This document shows positions 23,995 through 35,831 of a DNA stretch of 64,000 nucleotides, piece by piece. The stretch comes from Hordeum vulgare subsp. vulgare (Eukaryota; Streptophyta; Magnoliopsida; Poales; Poaceae): positions 651,299,387 to 651,363,386 of the forward strand of contig NC_058519.1 of the NCBI RefSeq assembly GCF_904849725.1, given 5' to 3'. The stretch's first letter is position 1, and each line of letters begins with the position of its first letter. Under the pieces are notes generated by a model. The model was not told where the DNA came from and did not search any database. It saw only the letters and a program-made list of their open reading frames with translations. The translations under genes and the position numbers were made by a program.

Positions 23995-25194
23995 ACCATA
24001 AAAGATGTTACTCATAGAAATAGAACAACCATTATTCTCTGACATAAAAGAGTAACCGTCTCGCAATAAACAAGATCCAGATATAATGCTCATGCTCAAC
24101 GCAGGCACTAAATAACAATGATTTGAGTTCATCACTAATCCTGATGGTAACTGAAGTGAAACTGTGCCGACGGCGATTGCATCAACCTTGGAACCATTTC
24201 CTACGCGCATCGTCACTTCATCTTTCGCCAGCCTTCGTCTATTCCATAGTTCCTGTTTCGAGTTGCAAATATGAGCAACAGAACCGGTATCGAATACCCA
24301 CGCACTACTACGAGAGCCGGTTAAGTACACATCAATAACATGTATATCAAATATACCTGATTTTTCTTTGGCCGCCTTCTTATCTGCCAGATACTTGGGG
24401 CAATTGCGCTTCCAGTGACCCATACCCTTGCAATAGTAACACTCCGTTTCAGGCTTAGGTCCAGCTTTGGGTTTCTTCGGCGGATTGGCAACAGGCTTGC
24501 TGCTCTTCTTCGAATTACCCTTTTTGCCTTTGCCGTTTCTCTTGAAACTAGTGGTCTTATTCACCATCAACACTTGATGCTCTTTACGGAGTTCCGACTC
24601 TGCGACTTTCAGCATCGCAAACAACTCGCCGGGAGACTTGTTCATCCCTTGCATGTTGTAGTTTAACACAAAGCTTTTATAGCTTGGCGGTAGTGATTGA
24701 AGGATTCTGTCAGTGATAGCCTCTTGCGGGAGTTCAATACCCAGCTCAGCTAGACGGTTTGAGTACCCAGACATTTTAAGCACATGTTCACTGACAGACG
24801 AGTTTTCCTCCATCTTGCAAGCATAGAATTTATCGGAGGTCTCATACCTCTCGATCCGGGTATTCTTCTGAAAGATAAACTTCAACTCCTGGAACATCTC
24901 AAATGCTCCATGACGCTCAAAGCGACGTTGAAGTCCTGGTTCTAAGCCATACAAGACTGCACATTGAACTATTGAGTAGTCCTCCTTACGTGCTAACCAA
25001 GCGTTCTTAACATCCTGATCAGCCGTAGCGGGTGGTTCATCTCCTAGCGCAGCATTAAGGACATAATCCTTCTTCCCATCTTGTAAGATTAGCTTAAGAT
25101 TACGAGCCCAGTCTACAAAGTTGCTTCCATCATCTTTCAACTTAGCTTTCTCTAGGAACGTATTAAAATTCAGGATGACTGTCGCGTGAGCCAT
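23990..25194 (-). pseudogene. gag-pol: R3 gag and protease (5' half of its polyprotein)
   Basis: The minus strand from ATG 25194 encodes Gag, the zinc knuckle CYYCKGMGHWKRNC and the protease VFDTGS, open as far as SNIFYGHA at 23990, where R4 interrupts it. The continuation is at 15053 leftward (PNVRGLF). By chance the frame stays open into the R4 3' LTR as far as 23689, giving an apparent 501-codon chimaera whose last 100 or so residues are LTR antisense, not a protein domain. Before the R4 insertion this half was intact. Confidence 0.9.
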
Positions 25195-26449
25195 GATCTA
25201 CAACACAAATATATTCAAAGTGGACTTAGACTATGTTCAAGATAATTAGAGTTTAACTTAATCAAATTATTTGCTAAACTCCCACTCAAAAAGTACATCT
25301 CTCTAGTCATTTGAGTGGTTCATGATCCACTTACACTAGCTCAAGTCCGATCATCATGTGAGTTGAGTATAGTTTCAGTGGTAAGCATCCCTATGCTAAT
25401 CATATCATCTATATGATTCATGATCGACCTTTCGGTCTCATGTGTTCCGAGGCCATGTCTGCACATGCTAGGCTCGTCAAGCTTAACCCGAGTGTTCCGC
25501 GTGCGCAACTGTTTTGCACCCGTTGTATGTGAACGTTGAGTCTATCACACCCGATCATCACGTGGTGTCTCGAAACGACGAACTGTAGCAACGGTGCACA
25601 GTCGGGGAGAACACAATTTCGTCTTGAAATTTTAGTGAGAGATCACCTCATAATGTTACCGTCGTTCTAAGCAAAATAAGGTGCATAAAAGGATTAACAT
25701 CACATGCAATTCATAAGTGACATGATATGGCCATCATCACGTGCTTCTTGATCTCCATCACCAAAGCACCGGCACGATCTTCTTGTCACCGGCGCCACAC
25801 CATGATCTCCATCAACGTGTTGCAATCGGGGTTGTCGTGCTACTCATGCTATTACTACTAAAGCTACATCCTAGCAAAATAGTAAACGCATCTGCAAGCA
25901 CAAACGTTAGTATAAAGACAACCCTATGGCTCCTGCCGGTTGCCGTACCATCGACGTGCAAGTCGATATTTTCTATTACAACATGATCATCTCATACATC
26001 CAATATATCACATCACATCGTTGGCCATATCACATCACAAGCATACCCTGCAAAAACAAGTTAGACGTCCTCTAATTTTGTTGTTGCATGTTTTACGTGG
26101 TGACCATGGGTATCTAGTAGGATCGCATCTTACTTACGCAAACACCACAACGGAGATATATGAGTTGCTATTTAACCTCATACAAGGACCTCCTCGGTCA
26201 AATCCGATTCAACTAAATTTGGAGAAACCGACACTTGCCAGTCATCTTTGAGCAACGGGGTTACTCGTAGCGATGAAACCAGTCTCTCGTAAGCGTACGA
26301 GTAATGTCGGTCCAAGCCGCTTCAATCCAACAATACCACGGAATCAAGAAAACACTAAGGAGGGCAGCAAAACGCACATCACCGCCCACAAAAACTTTTG
26401 TGTTCTACTCGAGAAGACATCTACGCATGAACCTAGCTCATGATGCCAC
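25195..26449 (-). other. R3 leader and primer-binding site
   Basis: The R3 leader mirrors 16877-18132 of R4. The primer site, GTGGCATCATGAGCTAGG on the minus strand, sits beside the LTR at about 26432-26449. Confidence 0.8.
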
Positions 26450-28269
26450 TGTTGGGGAACGTCTCATGGGAAACAAAAAATTTCCTACGCGCACGAAGAC
26501 CTATCATGGTGATGTCCATCTACGAGAGGGGATGAGTGATCTACGTACCCTTGTAGATCGTACAGCAGAAGCGTTAGTGAACGCGGTTGATGTAATGGAA
26601 CGTCCTCACGTCCCTCGATCCTCCCCGCGAACAATCCCGCGATCAGTCCCACGATCTAGTACCGAACGGACGGCACCTCCGCGTTCAGCACACGTACAGC
26701 TCGACGATGATCTCGGCCTTCTTGATCCAGCAAGAGAGACGGAGAGGTAGAAGAGTTCTCCGGCAGCGTGACGGCGCTCCAGAGGTTGGTGATGACCTTG
26801 TCTCAGCAGGGCTCCGCCCGAGCTCCGCAGAAACGCGATCTAGAGGAAAAACCGTGGAGGTATGTGGTCGGGCTGTCGTGGAAAAGTCGTCTCAAATCAG
26901 CCCCAATACCTCCGTATATATAGGTGGGAGGGAGGGGACCTTGCCTTGGGGCTCAAGGGGGTCGGCCGAGTCCAAGGGGGGAAGGCTCCCCCCCCCCAAA
27001 CCGAGTTGGACTTGGTTTGGTGGGTGGGAGTCCTTCCCTTCCTTCCCACCTCCCCTTTTTTTTCTTTCTCTTTGATTTTCCTTTGTATGGCGCATAGGGC
27101 CCTTTTGGGCTGTCCCACCAGCCCACTAAGGGCTGGTGTGCCACCCTTATGGCCTATGGGCTTTCCCGGGGTGGGTTGCCCCCCCCCCCCCCCCGGTGAA
27201 CTCCCGGAACCCATTCGTCATTCCCGGTACATTCCCGGTAACTCCGAAAACCTTCCGGTAATCAAATGAGGTCATCCTATATATCAATCTTCGTTTCCGG
27301 ACCATTCCGGAAACCCTCGTGACGTCCGTGATCTCATCCGGGACTCTGAACAACATTCAGTAACCAACCATATAACTCAAATACGCATAAAACAACGTCG
27401 AACCTTAAGTGTGCAGACCCTGCGGGTTCGAGAACCATGTAGACATGACCCGAGAGACTCCTCGGTCAATATCCAATAGCGGGACCTGGATGCCCATATT
27501 GGATCCTACATATTCTACGAAGATCTTATCGTTTGAACCTCAGTGCCAAGGATTCATATAATCCCGTATATCATTCCCTTTGTCCTTCGGTATGTTACTT
27601 GCCTGAGATTCGATCGTCAGTATCCGCATACCTATTTCAATCTCGTTTACCGGCAAGTCTCTTTACTCGTTCCGTAATACAAGATCCCACAACTTACACT
27701 AAGTCACATTGCTTGCAAGGCTTGTGTGTGATGTTGTATTACCGGGTGGGCCCCGAGATACCTCTCCGTCACACGGAGTGACAAATCCCAGTCTTGATCC
27801 ATACTAACTCAACTAACACCTTCGGAGATACCTATAGAGCATCTTTATAGTCACCCAGTTACGTTGCGACGTTTGATACACACAAAGTATTCCTCCGGTG
27901 TCAGTGAGTTATATGATCTCATGGTCATAGGAATAAATACTTGACATGCAGAAAACAGTAGCAATAAAATGACACGATCAACATGCTACGTCTATTAGTT
28001 TGGGTCTAGTCCATCACGTGATTCTCCTAATGACGTGATCCAGTTATCAAGCAACAACACCTTGTTCATAATCAGAAGACACTGACTATCTTTGATCAAC
28101 TGGCTAGCCAACTAGAGGCTTTCTAGGGACGGTGTTTTGTCTATGTATCCACACATGTAAATGAGTCTTCATTCAATACAATTATAGCATGGATAATAAA
28201 CGATTATCTTGATACATGAATTATAATAATAACTATATTTATCATTGCCTCTAGGGCATAACTCCAACA
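26450..28269 (-). repeat. R3 5' LTR
   Basis: This 1820-base LTR begins TGTTGGAGTTATGCCC on the minus strand (from 28269) and ends CCCCAACA at 26450. TATA box at 26914-26923. It carries a run of 16 C on the plus strand (about 27179-27194) where the R4 LTRs have seven and eight. Confidence 0.93.
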
Positions 28270-28674
28270 CTTTCTTATGATCTTGAAAATTTGTTCAAAC
28301 CTCATGATGAATATGATATTTGCAACAATACTGAAAGTGGGATTGGAGAAGTCATGACTTTATTTGATGATAATCCCACTATTTTTGAAGAGCGTCAACT
28401 TTGCATGCATGTGGATCATGAAAAGAATATCCTTTGTGATAGTTGCATTGTTGAATTCATTCATGATGCCACTGAAAATTACTATGAGAGAGGATCATAT
28501 GCTCCTACTTATTGCAATAGTACCAAGCTTCCTCTCCATGTGTTGAAATTTTTGAAGCTATGCTTGTTTTGCCTTCCTATGCTAGTTGATTCTTGCTCCA
28601 ACAAGTTGTTTGTTCACAAAATGCCTATGCATAGGAAGTATGTTAGACTTAGATGTGGTTTTCACATGGTTTAG
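28270..28674 (+). pseudogene. R2 ORF remnant, 3' part
   Basis: This continues the R2 ORF after R3. It matches 54948-55347 of R9: LENLFKPHDEYDICNN, NPTIFEERQLCMHVDH, MPMHRKYVRLRC and a stop at the same place. Between 28450 and 28620 the two copies differ by more than scattered substitutions. The start of the ORF is lost (see 12714-12982), so it is not expressed as the R9 protein. Confidence 0.75.
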
Positions 28675-28723
28675 GATGCTCTCATTGTGCGTCAAGTCTT
28701 GTCTTTTATGAGAGCATCAATGA

Positions 28724-28778
28724 ATGCCTAGCTAAGGGCGTTAAACAAAAGCGCTTGTTGGGAGGCAACCCAACGAAT
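28724..28778 (+). other. R2 copy of the conserved post-ORF hairpin block
   Basis: The block starts ATGCCTAGCTAAGGGCG and includes a 6-bp perfect hairpin, GTTGGG-AGGCAA-CCCAAC, at 28757-28774. It lies 50 bases after the ORF stop. Confidence 0.7.
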
Positions 28779-29361
28779 CTATCCTTTTTATTTCTGTTTT
28801 GTGTTTTCCACACTTTCATAATTATGTTATGATTGTGTTTTTTGTGTTTCTTTTTGCGTTTGTGCCAAGCAAAACCGTTATGATTAGTCTTGGGGATGAT
28901 CGTTTGGTCATGCTGGAAAAGACTGAAACTTTCTGCTCACGAAAAGAATTTTCATTTTTTTATGTAAGAGTTTTTGAGTTGATTCTTTTTGTTGCTGATT
29001 GCTATACAAATTCTTCAGACTGTCGTAAATTTTGCAGAATGTTTGAAGTACCAGATGTATATGAAATATACAGATTGCTACAGACTGGTCTGCTGTTAAC
29101 AGATTCTGTTTTTGTTGTGTTGGTTGCTTATTTTGAAGAAACTATGGATAGTATCGGGGGGTATTAGCCATGGAAGATTGAAAGTACAGTAACCCAACAT
29201 CAGCACAAGTAGAATCTAAGTTTGCTACAGTACCTAAGGAAGTGGTGGTTTGCTTTCTTGTACTAATGTTATCACGAGTTTCTGTTTAAGTTTCGTGTTG
29301 TGAAGTTTTCAAGTCTTGGGTGAAGTTCTTATGGACAAAGAGATAAAGAGTGGCAAGAGCT

Positions 29362-29447
29362 CAAGCTTGGGGATTCCCAAGGCACCCCAAGAGATTCAAG
29401 GATGTCGTAAAAGCCTAAGCTTGGGGATGCCCCGGGAAGGCATCCCC
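29362..29447 (+). other. R2 twin PPT-like hairpins
   Basis: Two AAGCTTGGGGAT cores occur. The second forms a 9-bp perfect stem (29423-29431 with 29439-29447) around the loop CCGGGAA. Confidence 0.65.
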
Positions 29448-30322
29448 TCTCTCGTGTTCAATCCATCGGTAACGTTACTTGGGGCTATATTTTTATTCAC
29501 CACATGTTATGTGTTTTTGCTTGGAGCATCTTGTATCGTAGGAGTCTTTTTTTTGTGTCACAATCATCCTTGCTGCACACCTAGAGAGAGAGACATGCAC
29601 ACACTGTGATTTTTTCGAGCTTCACTTATATCTTTTGGTAGACCATTCAGCTGTGCTTCACTTATATCTTTTGAGCTAGATACTTTTTCTCTGTGTGCTT
29701 CACTTATATCTTTTAGAGCACAGCGGTGCGTGGCTTGGTAGTTGATCTATGCTTTGAAAGTAGTCTCAAAAGGGGTAGTTCTCAAAAGGATACGAAAACT
29801 TCCACCTTCATGTGCATTAAATAGTTAGAGAAGTTTGATTCATCTCAATTAGTTTTGAGTTGTGGTTATGGTAATATTGAAGTCATGCTAGTAAGGTGTT
29901 GTGAATATAGAAATACTTGTGTTGAAGTTAGTGATTCCCGTAGCATGCACGTATGGTGAACCGCTATGTGATGAAATCTGAGCATGATTAGTATATTGAT
30001 TGTCGTCCTTTGCGTGGCGGTCGGGATCGCGCGATGGTTTATACCTACCAACCCTTCCCCTAGGAGTATGCGTTGAATGCTTTGTTTCGATTACTAATAA
30101 AACTTTTGCAACAAGTATATGAGTTCTTCATGACTAATGTTGAGTCCATGGTTTAGGTGCACTTTCACCTTCCACCATCACTATCTTCTTAGTGCCGTGC
30201 AACTTTCGCCGGTGCACAAAACCCACCATTAGCCTCCCTCAAAACAGCCACCATACCTACCTATTATGGCTTTTTCAAAGTCATTCCGAGATATATTTCC
30301 ATGCAACTACCACTATGACATG

Positions 30323-30327
30323 TGCCA
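30323..30327 (+). repeat. R5 target-site duplication, left copy (TGCCA)
   Basis: TGCCA precedes the R5 left LTR and recurs at 45151-45155. R9 has a single TGCCA at the equivalent uninterrupted place (about 57006). Confidence 0.93.
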
Positions 30328-31855
30328 TGATGACCCACAAGTATATGGGATCAATCGTAGTCCTTTCGATAATCAAGAGTGTCGAACCCAACGAGGAGCA
30401 GAAGGCTCTGATAAACGGATTTCAACAAGGTAATAACTACAAGCACTGAAAGTAGCAGTAACAAGTGATTGTGTAGCGAGGTGAAACGTAGCAAGCAAAT
30501 AGTAACAAGTAACAAGTAGTAGCAACGGTGCAGCAAGTGGCCCAATCGCTTTTGTAGCAAGGGACAAGCCTGAACAAAGTCTTATAGGAGGAAAAACGCT
30601 CCCGAGGACACACGGGAATTTCTGTCATGCTAGTTTCATCATGTTCATATGATCCGCGTTCGTTACTTTGATAGTTTGATATGTGGGTAGACCGACGCTT
30701 CGGTACTGCCCTTCCTTGGACAAGCATCCCACTTATGATTAACCTCTCTCGCAAGCATCCGCAACTACAAAAGAAGAATTAAGACAAAGTCTAACCATAG
30801 CATTAAACTAGTGGATCCAAATCAGCCCCTCACGAAGCAACGCATAGACTGGGGTTTAAGCTTCTGTCACTCCAGCAACCCATCATCTACTTACTACTTC
30901 CCAATGCCTTCCTCTAGGCCCAAATATGGTGACGTGTTATGTAGTCGACGTTCACATAACACCACTAGAGAAAAAGACAACATACAACATATCAAAATAC
31001 CGAACGAATATCAAATTCACATGACTATTATCAGCATGACTTATCACATGTCCTCAGGAACAAAAGTAACTACTCACAAGACATAATCATAATCATGACC
31101 AGAGGTGTAATGAATAGCAGCAAGGATCTGTACATAAACTCTTCCACCAAGTAATCCAACTAGCATCAACTACAAAGAGTAATCAACACTACTAGCAACC
31201 TTACAAGTACCAATCGGAGTTGCGAGACGAAGATTGGTTACAAGACATGAACTAGGGATTGGGGAGGAGATGGTGTTGATGAATATGTTGATGAAGATGC
31301 CTCCCCTATGACGAGAGGAGTGTTGGTGATGACGATGGCAACGATTCCCCCCTCCGGGAGGGAAGTTTCCCCGGCAGGATCGTCCTGCCGGAGCTCTAGA
31401 TTGGATCTGCTCAAGTTCTGCCTCGTGGCGGCGGCGAAACCACGAAAAAGCTCCCTCCTGATTTTTTCCAGACCAGGACGCTTCATATAGCAAAAGAGGG
31501 GCCTAGTGGGCCTTCAGGCAGCCCACAAGCTTGCCCACCGCCACCAGGGTGGGTGGTGGCGGAGTGGGGGCTTGTGGGGCCCTAGTGGCCCCCTCCGGTA
31601 GTTCTTACACCCAGTATTTTTAATATATTCCAGAAAAAATCCACGTAAATTTTCAGGGCATTTGGAGATGTGCAGAATAGTGGACTAGGATTTGCTCCTT
31701 TTCCAGTCCAGAATTCCAGCTGCCTGAATTCTCCCTCTTCAAATAAACCTTGCAAAATAAGAGAGAAAAGGCATAATTATGGTACAACAAGTAATATAAC
31801 AGCCCAAAAAGCAATAAATATCAACATGAAAGCATGATGCAAAATGGACGTATCA
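30328..31855 (-). repeat. R5 3' LTR
   Basis: The 1528-base LTR begins TGATACGTCCATTTTGC on the minus strand and ends TGGGTCATCA. A TATA-like GCTATATGAAGC lies at about 31482-31493. Confidence 0.9.
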
Positions 31856-31877
31856 ACTCCCCCAAGCTTAGACCTCG
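31856..31877 (-). promoter_or_regulatory. R5 polypurine tract
   Basis: On the minus strand TCTAAGCTTGGGGGAGT abuts the 3' LTR, preceded by the GAGGACAAGCG wording shared with the ends of R1, R8 and R9. Confidence 0.75.
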
Positions 31878-33340
31878 CTTGTCCTCAAGCGAAAACCAAG
31901 TTCCATAAACATGTCCACATGTTGAGGGACGAAGGTGTCGATAAAACATAATACGGACATGAGGGCATCATGATCACACATAGAACAGCAATATATCATA
32001 AAGATTCTTATGGGAAAGTAACAATTCCTTCACAAAGCAAAGCATGAAGCAAAAACCTTACCGAGAAGTAACCAACAATAGTCCATAGTCATTGAAGCAA
32101 TTGCATTTTATCAAAACATCAGAAAGAGTCAAATAAGAGCTTATAAGGCAAACCCACATACTCAATCATCTCTTTCGTTTTCCACAATTGTTACAACTTA
32201 CGTGGTACTCATGGTGTCAAAGTTTCAGTTGGAAACAAAGGAAGATAGGGGCTAATAGTTTTGCCTCCCAACCATTTACCTCAAGGGTAAAGTCAACAAC
32301 AATAAAGCATAAGTACTCAACTCCAAGTTGATATATGAATATAGATCTTTCCCAAGCATGTGACGGTAGCCAAGACAAAGGCAAAAAGGGAATTGGTGAT
32401 GATCACCATGACTCTTACAAGGGTAAAAAGTAAAGGTACAAGATAGGCCCTTCGCGGAGGGAAGCAGAGGTTGTCATGCGCTTTTGAGGTTTGAATGCGT
32501 GTCCTCTTAGTGCGGAGGAACGTCACTTTATATTGCCTCCTGTGACAAAGAACTTTATTATGCAGTCTGTCGCTTTTATGTCTTCCTCATCACAGGTTCG
32601 TACAAAGCTTATTTTCCACACACTAATAGATCATACATATTAGAGAGCAATTTTTATTGCTTGCACCAATGACAACTTACTTGAAGGATCTTATTCAATC
32701 CATAGGTAGGTATGGTGGACTCTCATGGCAAAACTGGGTTGGAGGTTTATGGATGCACAAGTAGTATCTCTACTTGGTGCGGGAGTTTTGGCTAATATGA
32801 GGTGGAAGTAATCGTCGCATGCTAAGGGATCTCTAGTCATATAACATTGTTTGGAACCAAGCAAACACAATTCGTTATGTTGTCTTCCTTGTCCAACATC
32901 TACTCCTAGGCATGTAATAGTTTGGTGAGTGCTCACAATTGCAAAAAGTGTCTAAGATGATATATTTATATGTGAACCTCTCTTTCCTTATTACTTCTTA
33001 TTAATTGCAACAATGACTGTCTATGTTGATTTATTCTCAACAAGTTTCAATCATCATACGTGTCATAAGTGAAGTTATCACTTTCCATAAGATCGTCTCA
33101 TGATCTCTCATGCTATCGTTCTTTTCATACTATTGATCATGGCACAAAGCAAAGCCTTTGACTAAGACACTCTTTATTATATAGCTCGTAAGCTTGAATA
33201 CAACGGGGGAGAGACAAAAGCAAAATAATCAAACTAAAAACTAAAGACTTATTCCTCTAAAAGAAGAAATAAAAACTGAAAAGGAAAGAACTAAAACAAA
33301 GGTAAAAGCAAAAGATATAAAGGTGATACGATACCAGGGA
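31878..33340 (-). other. R5 non-coding region between the extra ORF and the 3' LTR
   Basis: I see no coding sequence here; the short ORFs lack any recognisable domain. Confidence 0.5.
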
Positions 33341-33375
33341 AACTCCCCCAAGCTTGGCAGAAGCCAAGGGGATTG
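33341..33375 (-). other. R5 internal PPT-like hairpin after the extra ORF
   Basis: On the minus strand CAAGCTTGGGGGAGTT, nearly the same as the true polypurine tract, follows the hairpin CTTGGC-TTCT-GCCAAG (33353-33368). It starts about 15 bases after the stop of the extra ORF. Confidence 0.6.
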
Positions 33376-33388
33376 CCCATACCAATGT

Positions 33389-33904
33389 TTAGTTGTCTTC
33401 CTTTGGTGGTGATGGTGGTGTTGTTGGAGTAGTCTGATCCTCCGTCTTCCAAGGCATAGGTGCTCCATCATGGCAGGATGAACGAGTCGCCGGAATCCTC
33501 AAATCTGCAGCCAACCTTACTGATTTAAATTTGTACTCATACTCACAGTTTTGGTTCTGCAGGTCATAGATCTGGCCCTGAAGTTGGTCAACTCTATCGT
33601 AGAGCCTGGGGAGGTGTTTCCCAATATCAATGGCATCCATCTTGTGATTGCTAGTGAACTCCGTGATCATCGTGTGGTTGGCGTTGAGTCCACGCTCCAC
33701 CATCCCTTGGCACTTGAAGACTTGTTGCTCCATTGCTTCGAGCCTCGTCTCCACGCTTCCGGTCTTGTTAGGCCCCTCAACATCACGGATGTGCAACATC
33801 CCCTCGCTCATCTTGATAGATTGAGGATGTTTCAGCACTTCCGTGAGGTAGGGATTGATGACCTTCTCGAAGATCTTGTCCTTAGGAGCGTTTGGGGAAG
33901 TCAT
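33389..33904 (-). CDS. R5 extra ORF downstream of integrase, unknown function, probable coiled coil
   Basis: The minus-strand ORF has 171 codons from ATG 33904 to the stop at 33389. I do not recognise a named domain. The N-terminus MTSPNAPKDKIFEKV is followed by a mainly helical charged protein. The stretch RVDQLQGQIYDLQNQN has hydrophobic residues at heptad-like spacing, so a coiled coil is likely. The C-terminus is rich in proline and threonine (EDQTTPTTPPSPPKEDN). No signal peptide or membrane segment is seen. It is intact although the pol genes of the same copy carry many lesions. It lies downstream of integrase, where some plant Gypsy elements have env-like or accessory ORFs, but nothing here resembles an envelope protein. 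An LTR-like promoter block precedes it. Confidence 0.6.
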   Translation of the reverse strand: MTSPNAPKDKIFEKVINPYLTEVLKHPQSIKMSEGMLHIRDVEGPNKTGSVETRLEAMEQQVFKCQGMVERGLNANHTMITEFTSNHKMDAIDIGKHLPRLYDRVDQLQGQIYDLQNQNCEYEYKFKSVRLAADLRIPATRSSCHDGAPMPWKTEDQTTPTTPPSPPKEDN

Positions 33905-34185
33905 GATGATCTAGATCTGCGGCAGAAACAAGCTCGAAACAAAAACAGAGGAAAACTAAGCGATACGGAGATCAAAACCTTCGGGCGACTATATATTGAT
34001 TTTTTCTGGGCCAGAAGGAGTCCTCCGCAAGAAAATGGAGTCCGGGAGGCACACGAGGTGCCCACAAGCTTGCCCACCCCCACCAGGGGGTGGTGGCGGA
34101 GTGGGCCCTTGTGGCTGTCTCGTTCGCTCTCGGACTGCTTTTTATTTTTCTAATTTTCCAAAAATTCCAAAACGGAAGAAATTTC
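33905..34185 (-). promoter_or_regulatory. R5 internal LTR-derived promoter-like block ahead of the extra ORF
   Basis: Positions 34060-34114 match about 50 of 54 bases of the element's own LTR (44819-44873; also near 31525-31580), a GC-rich block that in the LTR lies just upstream of its TATA. Downstream on the minus strand there is a TATA-like AATATATAG (33989-33997), then about 85 bases to the ATG of the extra ORF. The layout is that of a promoter with a short leader. Confidence 0.5.
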
Positions 34186-35319
34186 CTATTGGAAAAGTAT
34201 TGGAGTCCAAATTCTTGCCGAAACAGATACATCTTCGTTTTCAAGGTCTGAAACAGGCTGATAAACATCCCTTATGTACTCCTCTGGAGTTATGACATTG
34301 ATGATATTGGTCTCAACATTTATGGGAGTACCAGAGATGTAATGCTTGATTCTTTGCCCATTTACCACTCTAGGAAAATTTCCTTCCGTGTTATTGATTT
34401 TGATGGCACCGGAACGATATACTTCCTCGACAACATAGGGACCTTCCCATTTAGAGAGAAGCTTGCCTGCAAAGAATCTCAAACGAGAATTGTAAAGCAA
34501 GACATAATCACCTACATTGAACTCTCGTTTCTGTATTCGTTTGTCGTGCCATCTCTTAACCTTATCCTTGAACAACCTGGCATTCTCATATGCCTGGGCT
34601 CTCCATTCGTCTAACGAGCTGATATCAAACAACCGCTTCTCACCAGCAAGTTTGAAATCCAAGTTGAGCTCTTTGATTGCCCAATAAGCTTTGTGTTCCA
34701 GCTCAAGAGGTAAATGACAGGCCTTACCGTAAACCATTTTATACGGTGACATGCCCATGGGATTCTTATAAGCAGTCCTATAAGCCCATAGTGCATCGTC
34801 AAGTTTGCTAGACCAGTTCTTTCGAGATCTATTGACGGTCTTTTGTAGGATCAACTTGATCTCCCTATTACTCAACTCCACTTGACCACTAGACTGAGGA
34901 TGATAAGGAGATGCAACTCTATGGTTGACATCATACTTAGCTAGCATCTTGCGGAAAACACCATGAATGAAGTGTGAACCTCCATCAATCATCAAGTATC
35001 TAGGGACTCCAAATCTTGGGAATATGACTTCTTTAACCATCTTAATAGAGGTGTGGTGATCAGCATTTTTAGTGGGGATAGCTTCTACCCACTTAGTAAC
35101 GTAATCCACAGCAACTAAGATGTGAGTGTACCCATTGGAACTCGGGAAGGGTCCCATATAATCAAAGCTCCAGACATCAAATGGTCCAATGACAAGTGAA
35201 TAGTTCATAGGCATCTCTTGACGCTTACTGATGTTCCCTATCCTTTGGCATTCGTCACAAGACAAGACAAACTTACGGGCATCCTTGAAGAGAGTGGGCC
35301 AATAGAAACCTAATTGCAA
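34186..35319 (-). pseudogene. pol: R5 integrase (main part)
   Basis: 377 codons of uninterrupted integrase. Visible are the end of the zinc segment (SCDECQRIG), catalytic D in DVWSFDYMGPFP, D in LMIDGGSHFIHG, and E in SSGQVELSNREIK, then the Gypsy-type C-terminal domain with WEGPYVVEEV. It inserts element DNA into the host chromosome. The upstream part of the same protein is separated by TGA at 35353-35355 and a one-base deletion near 35440, so the whole protein cannot be made. Confidence 0.9.
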
Positions 35320-35831
35320 TACCTTATGGGCAGTTCTATCTCCAGCATGGTGTCATCCGTAGGCTTCGGAATGACACTTCTGCAGGATCTGTCCCTGTTC
35401 ATGTTCAGGCACACAACGTCTAATAACACCATTTACTCCTTCTTATAAAGGTGAGGATCATCCCAAAAGTAGTGTCTCAAATCAAAGAAGAATTTCTTCT
35501 TTTGTTTATAGGTGAAACTGGGTGGTATTTATTTGGCTACGATATAGTTTGCATAATCGGCGTACCACGGTGCACTATGTGAAGTGCGGATGACATTTAA
35601 TTGCTCATCAGGAAAGCTATCATCAATAGGTAGTGGGTCATCAAGGACATTCTCTAGCCTAGACAAGTTATCTGCTACAGGGTTATCAGCACATTTTCGG
35701 TCAATGACGTGCAAATCAAATTCCTGTAGCAGGAGAGCCCATCTGATCAGCCTAGGTTTAGCGTCCTTCTTCTCCATAAGGTACTTAATAGCAGCATGAT
35801 CAGAGTGAATAGTGACTTTGGAGTCAACTAT
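35320..35831 (-). pseudogene. pol: R5 RNase H end and RNase H-integrase linker
   Basis: The minus strand reads MEKKDAKPRLIRWALLLQEFD and CADNPVADNLSRLE, the end of the RNase H-like domain, and stops at TAA 35529-35531. Beyond it the zinc-region wording (CHSEAYG...HHAGDRTAHKVLQ) is still readable in shifted frames up to 35353. Confidence 0.8.

Larger units (their letters stand above)
12993..28269 (-). mobile_element. R3: BARE1/WIS/Angela-type Copia element, 3' truncated, carrying R4
   Basis: R3 runs on the minus strand with its 5' LTR at 26450-28269 and then leader, gag, protease, integrase and part of RT. It ends abruptly at about 12993 inside the RT-RNaseH region. The RNase H region and the 3' LTR are missing. 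Its right flank CTTTC (28270-28274) is the expected host sequence by comparison with R9, but the left flank has lost its partner together with about ten host bases. It is split at 15053/23990 by R4. Its coding frames carry several stops and frameshifts. Confidence 0.9.
28675..30322 (+). other. R2 internal non-coding region with hairpin elements
   Basis: The region matches 55348-57004 of R9. It contains the conserved post-ORF block (28724-28778) and PPT-like motifs at 29362-29376 and 29414-29447, the latter forming a 9-bp perfect hairpin. No convincing protein is encoded. Confidence 0.65.

Noticed and set aside
15054..28269. A possible large inverted duplication or foldback made by R3 and R4
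   Set aside because: The inverted similarity is explained by R4 inserting in opposite orientation into its relative R3, with a perfect GCATG duplication.
33551..34153. A 200-codon plus-strand ORF
   Set aside because: It is the antisense of the R5 extra ORF and promoter block. The minus-strand reading has a better start context and protein-like heptads.
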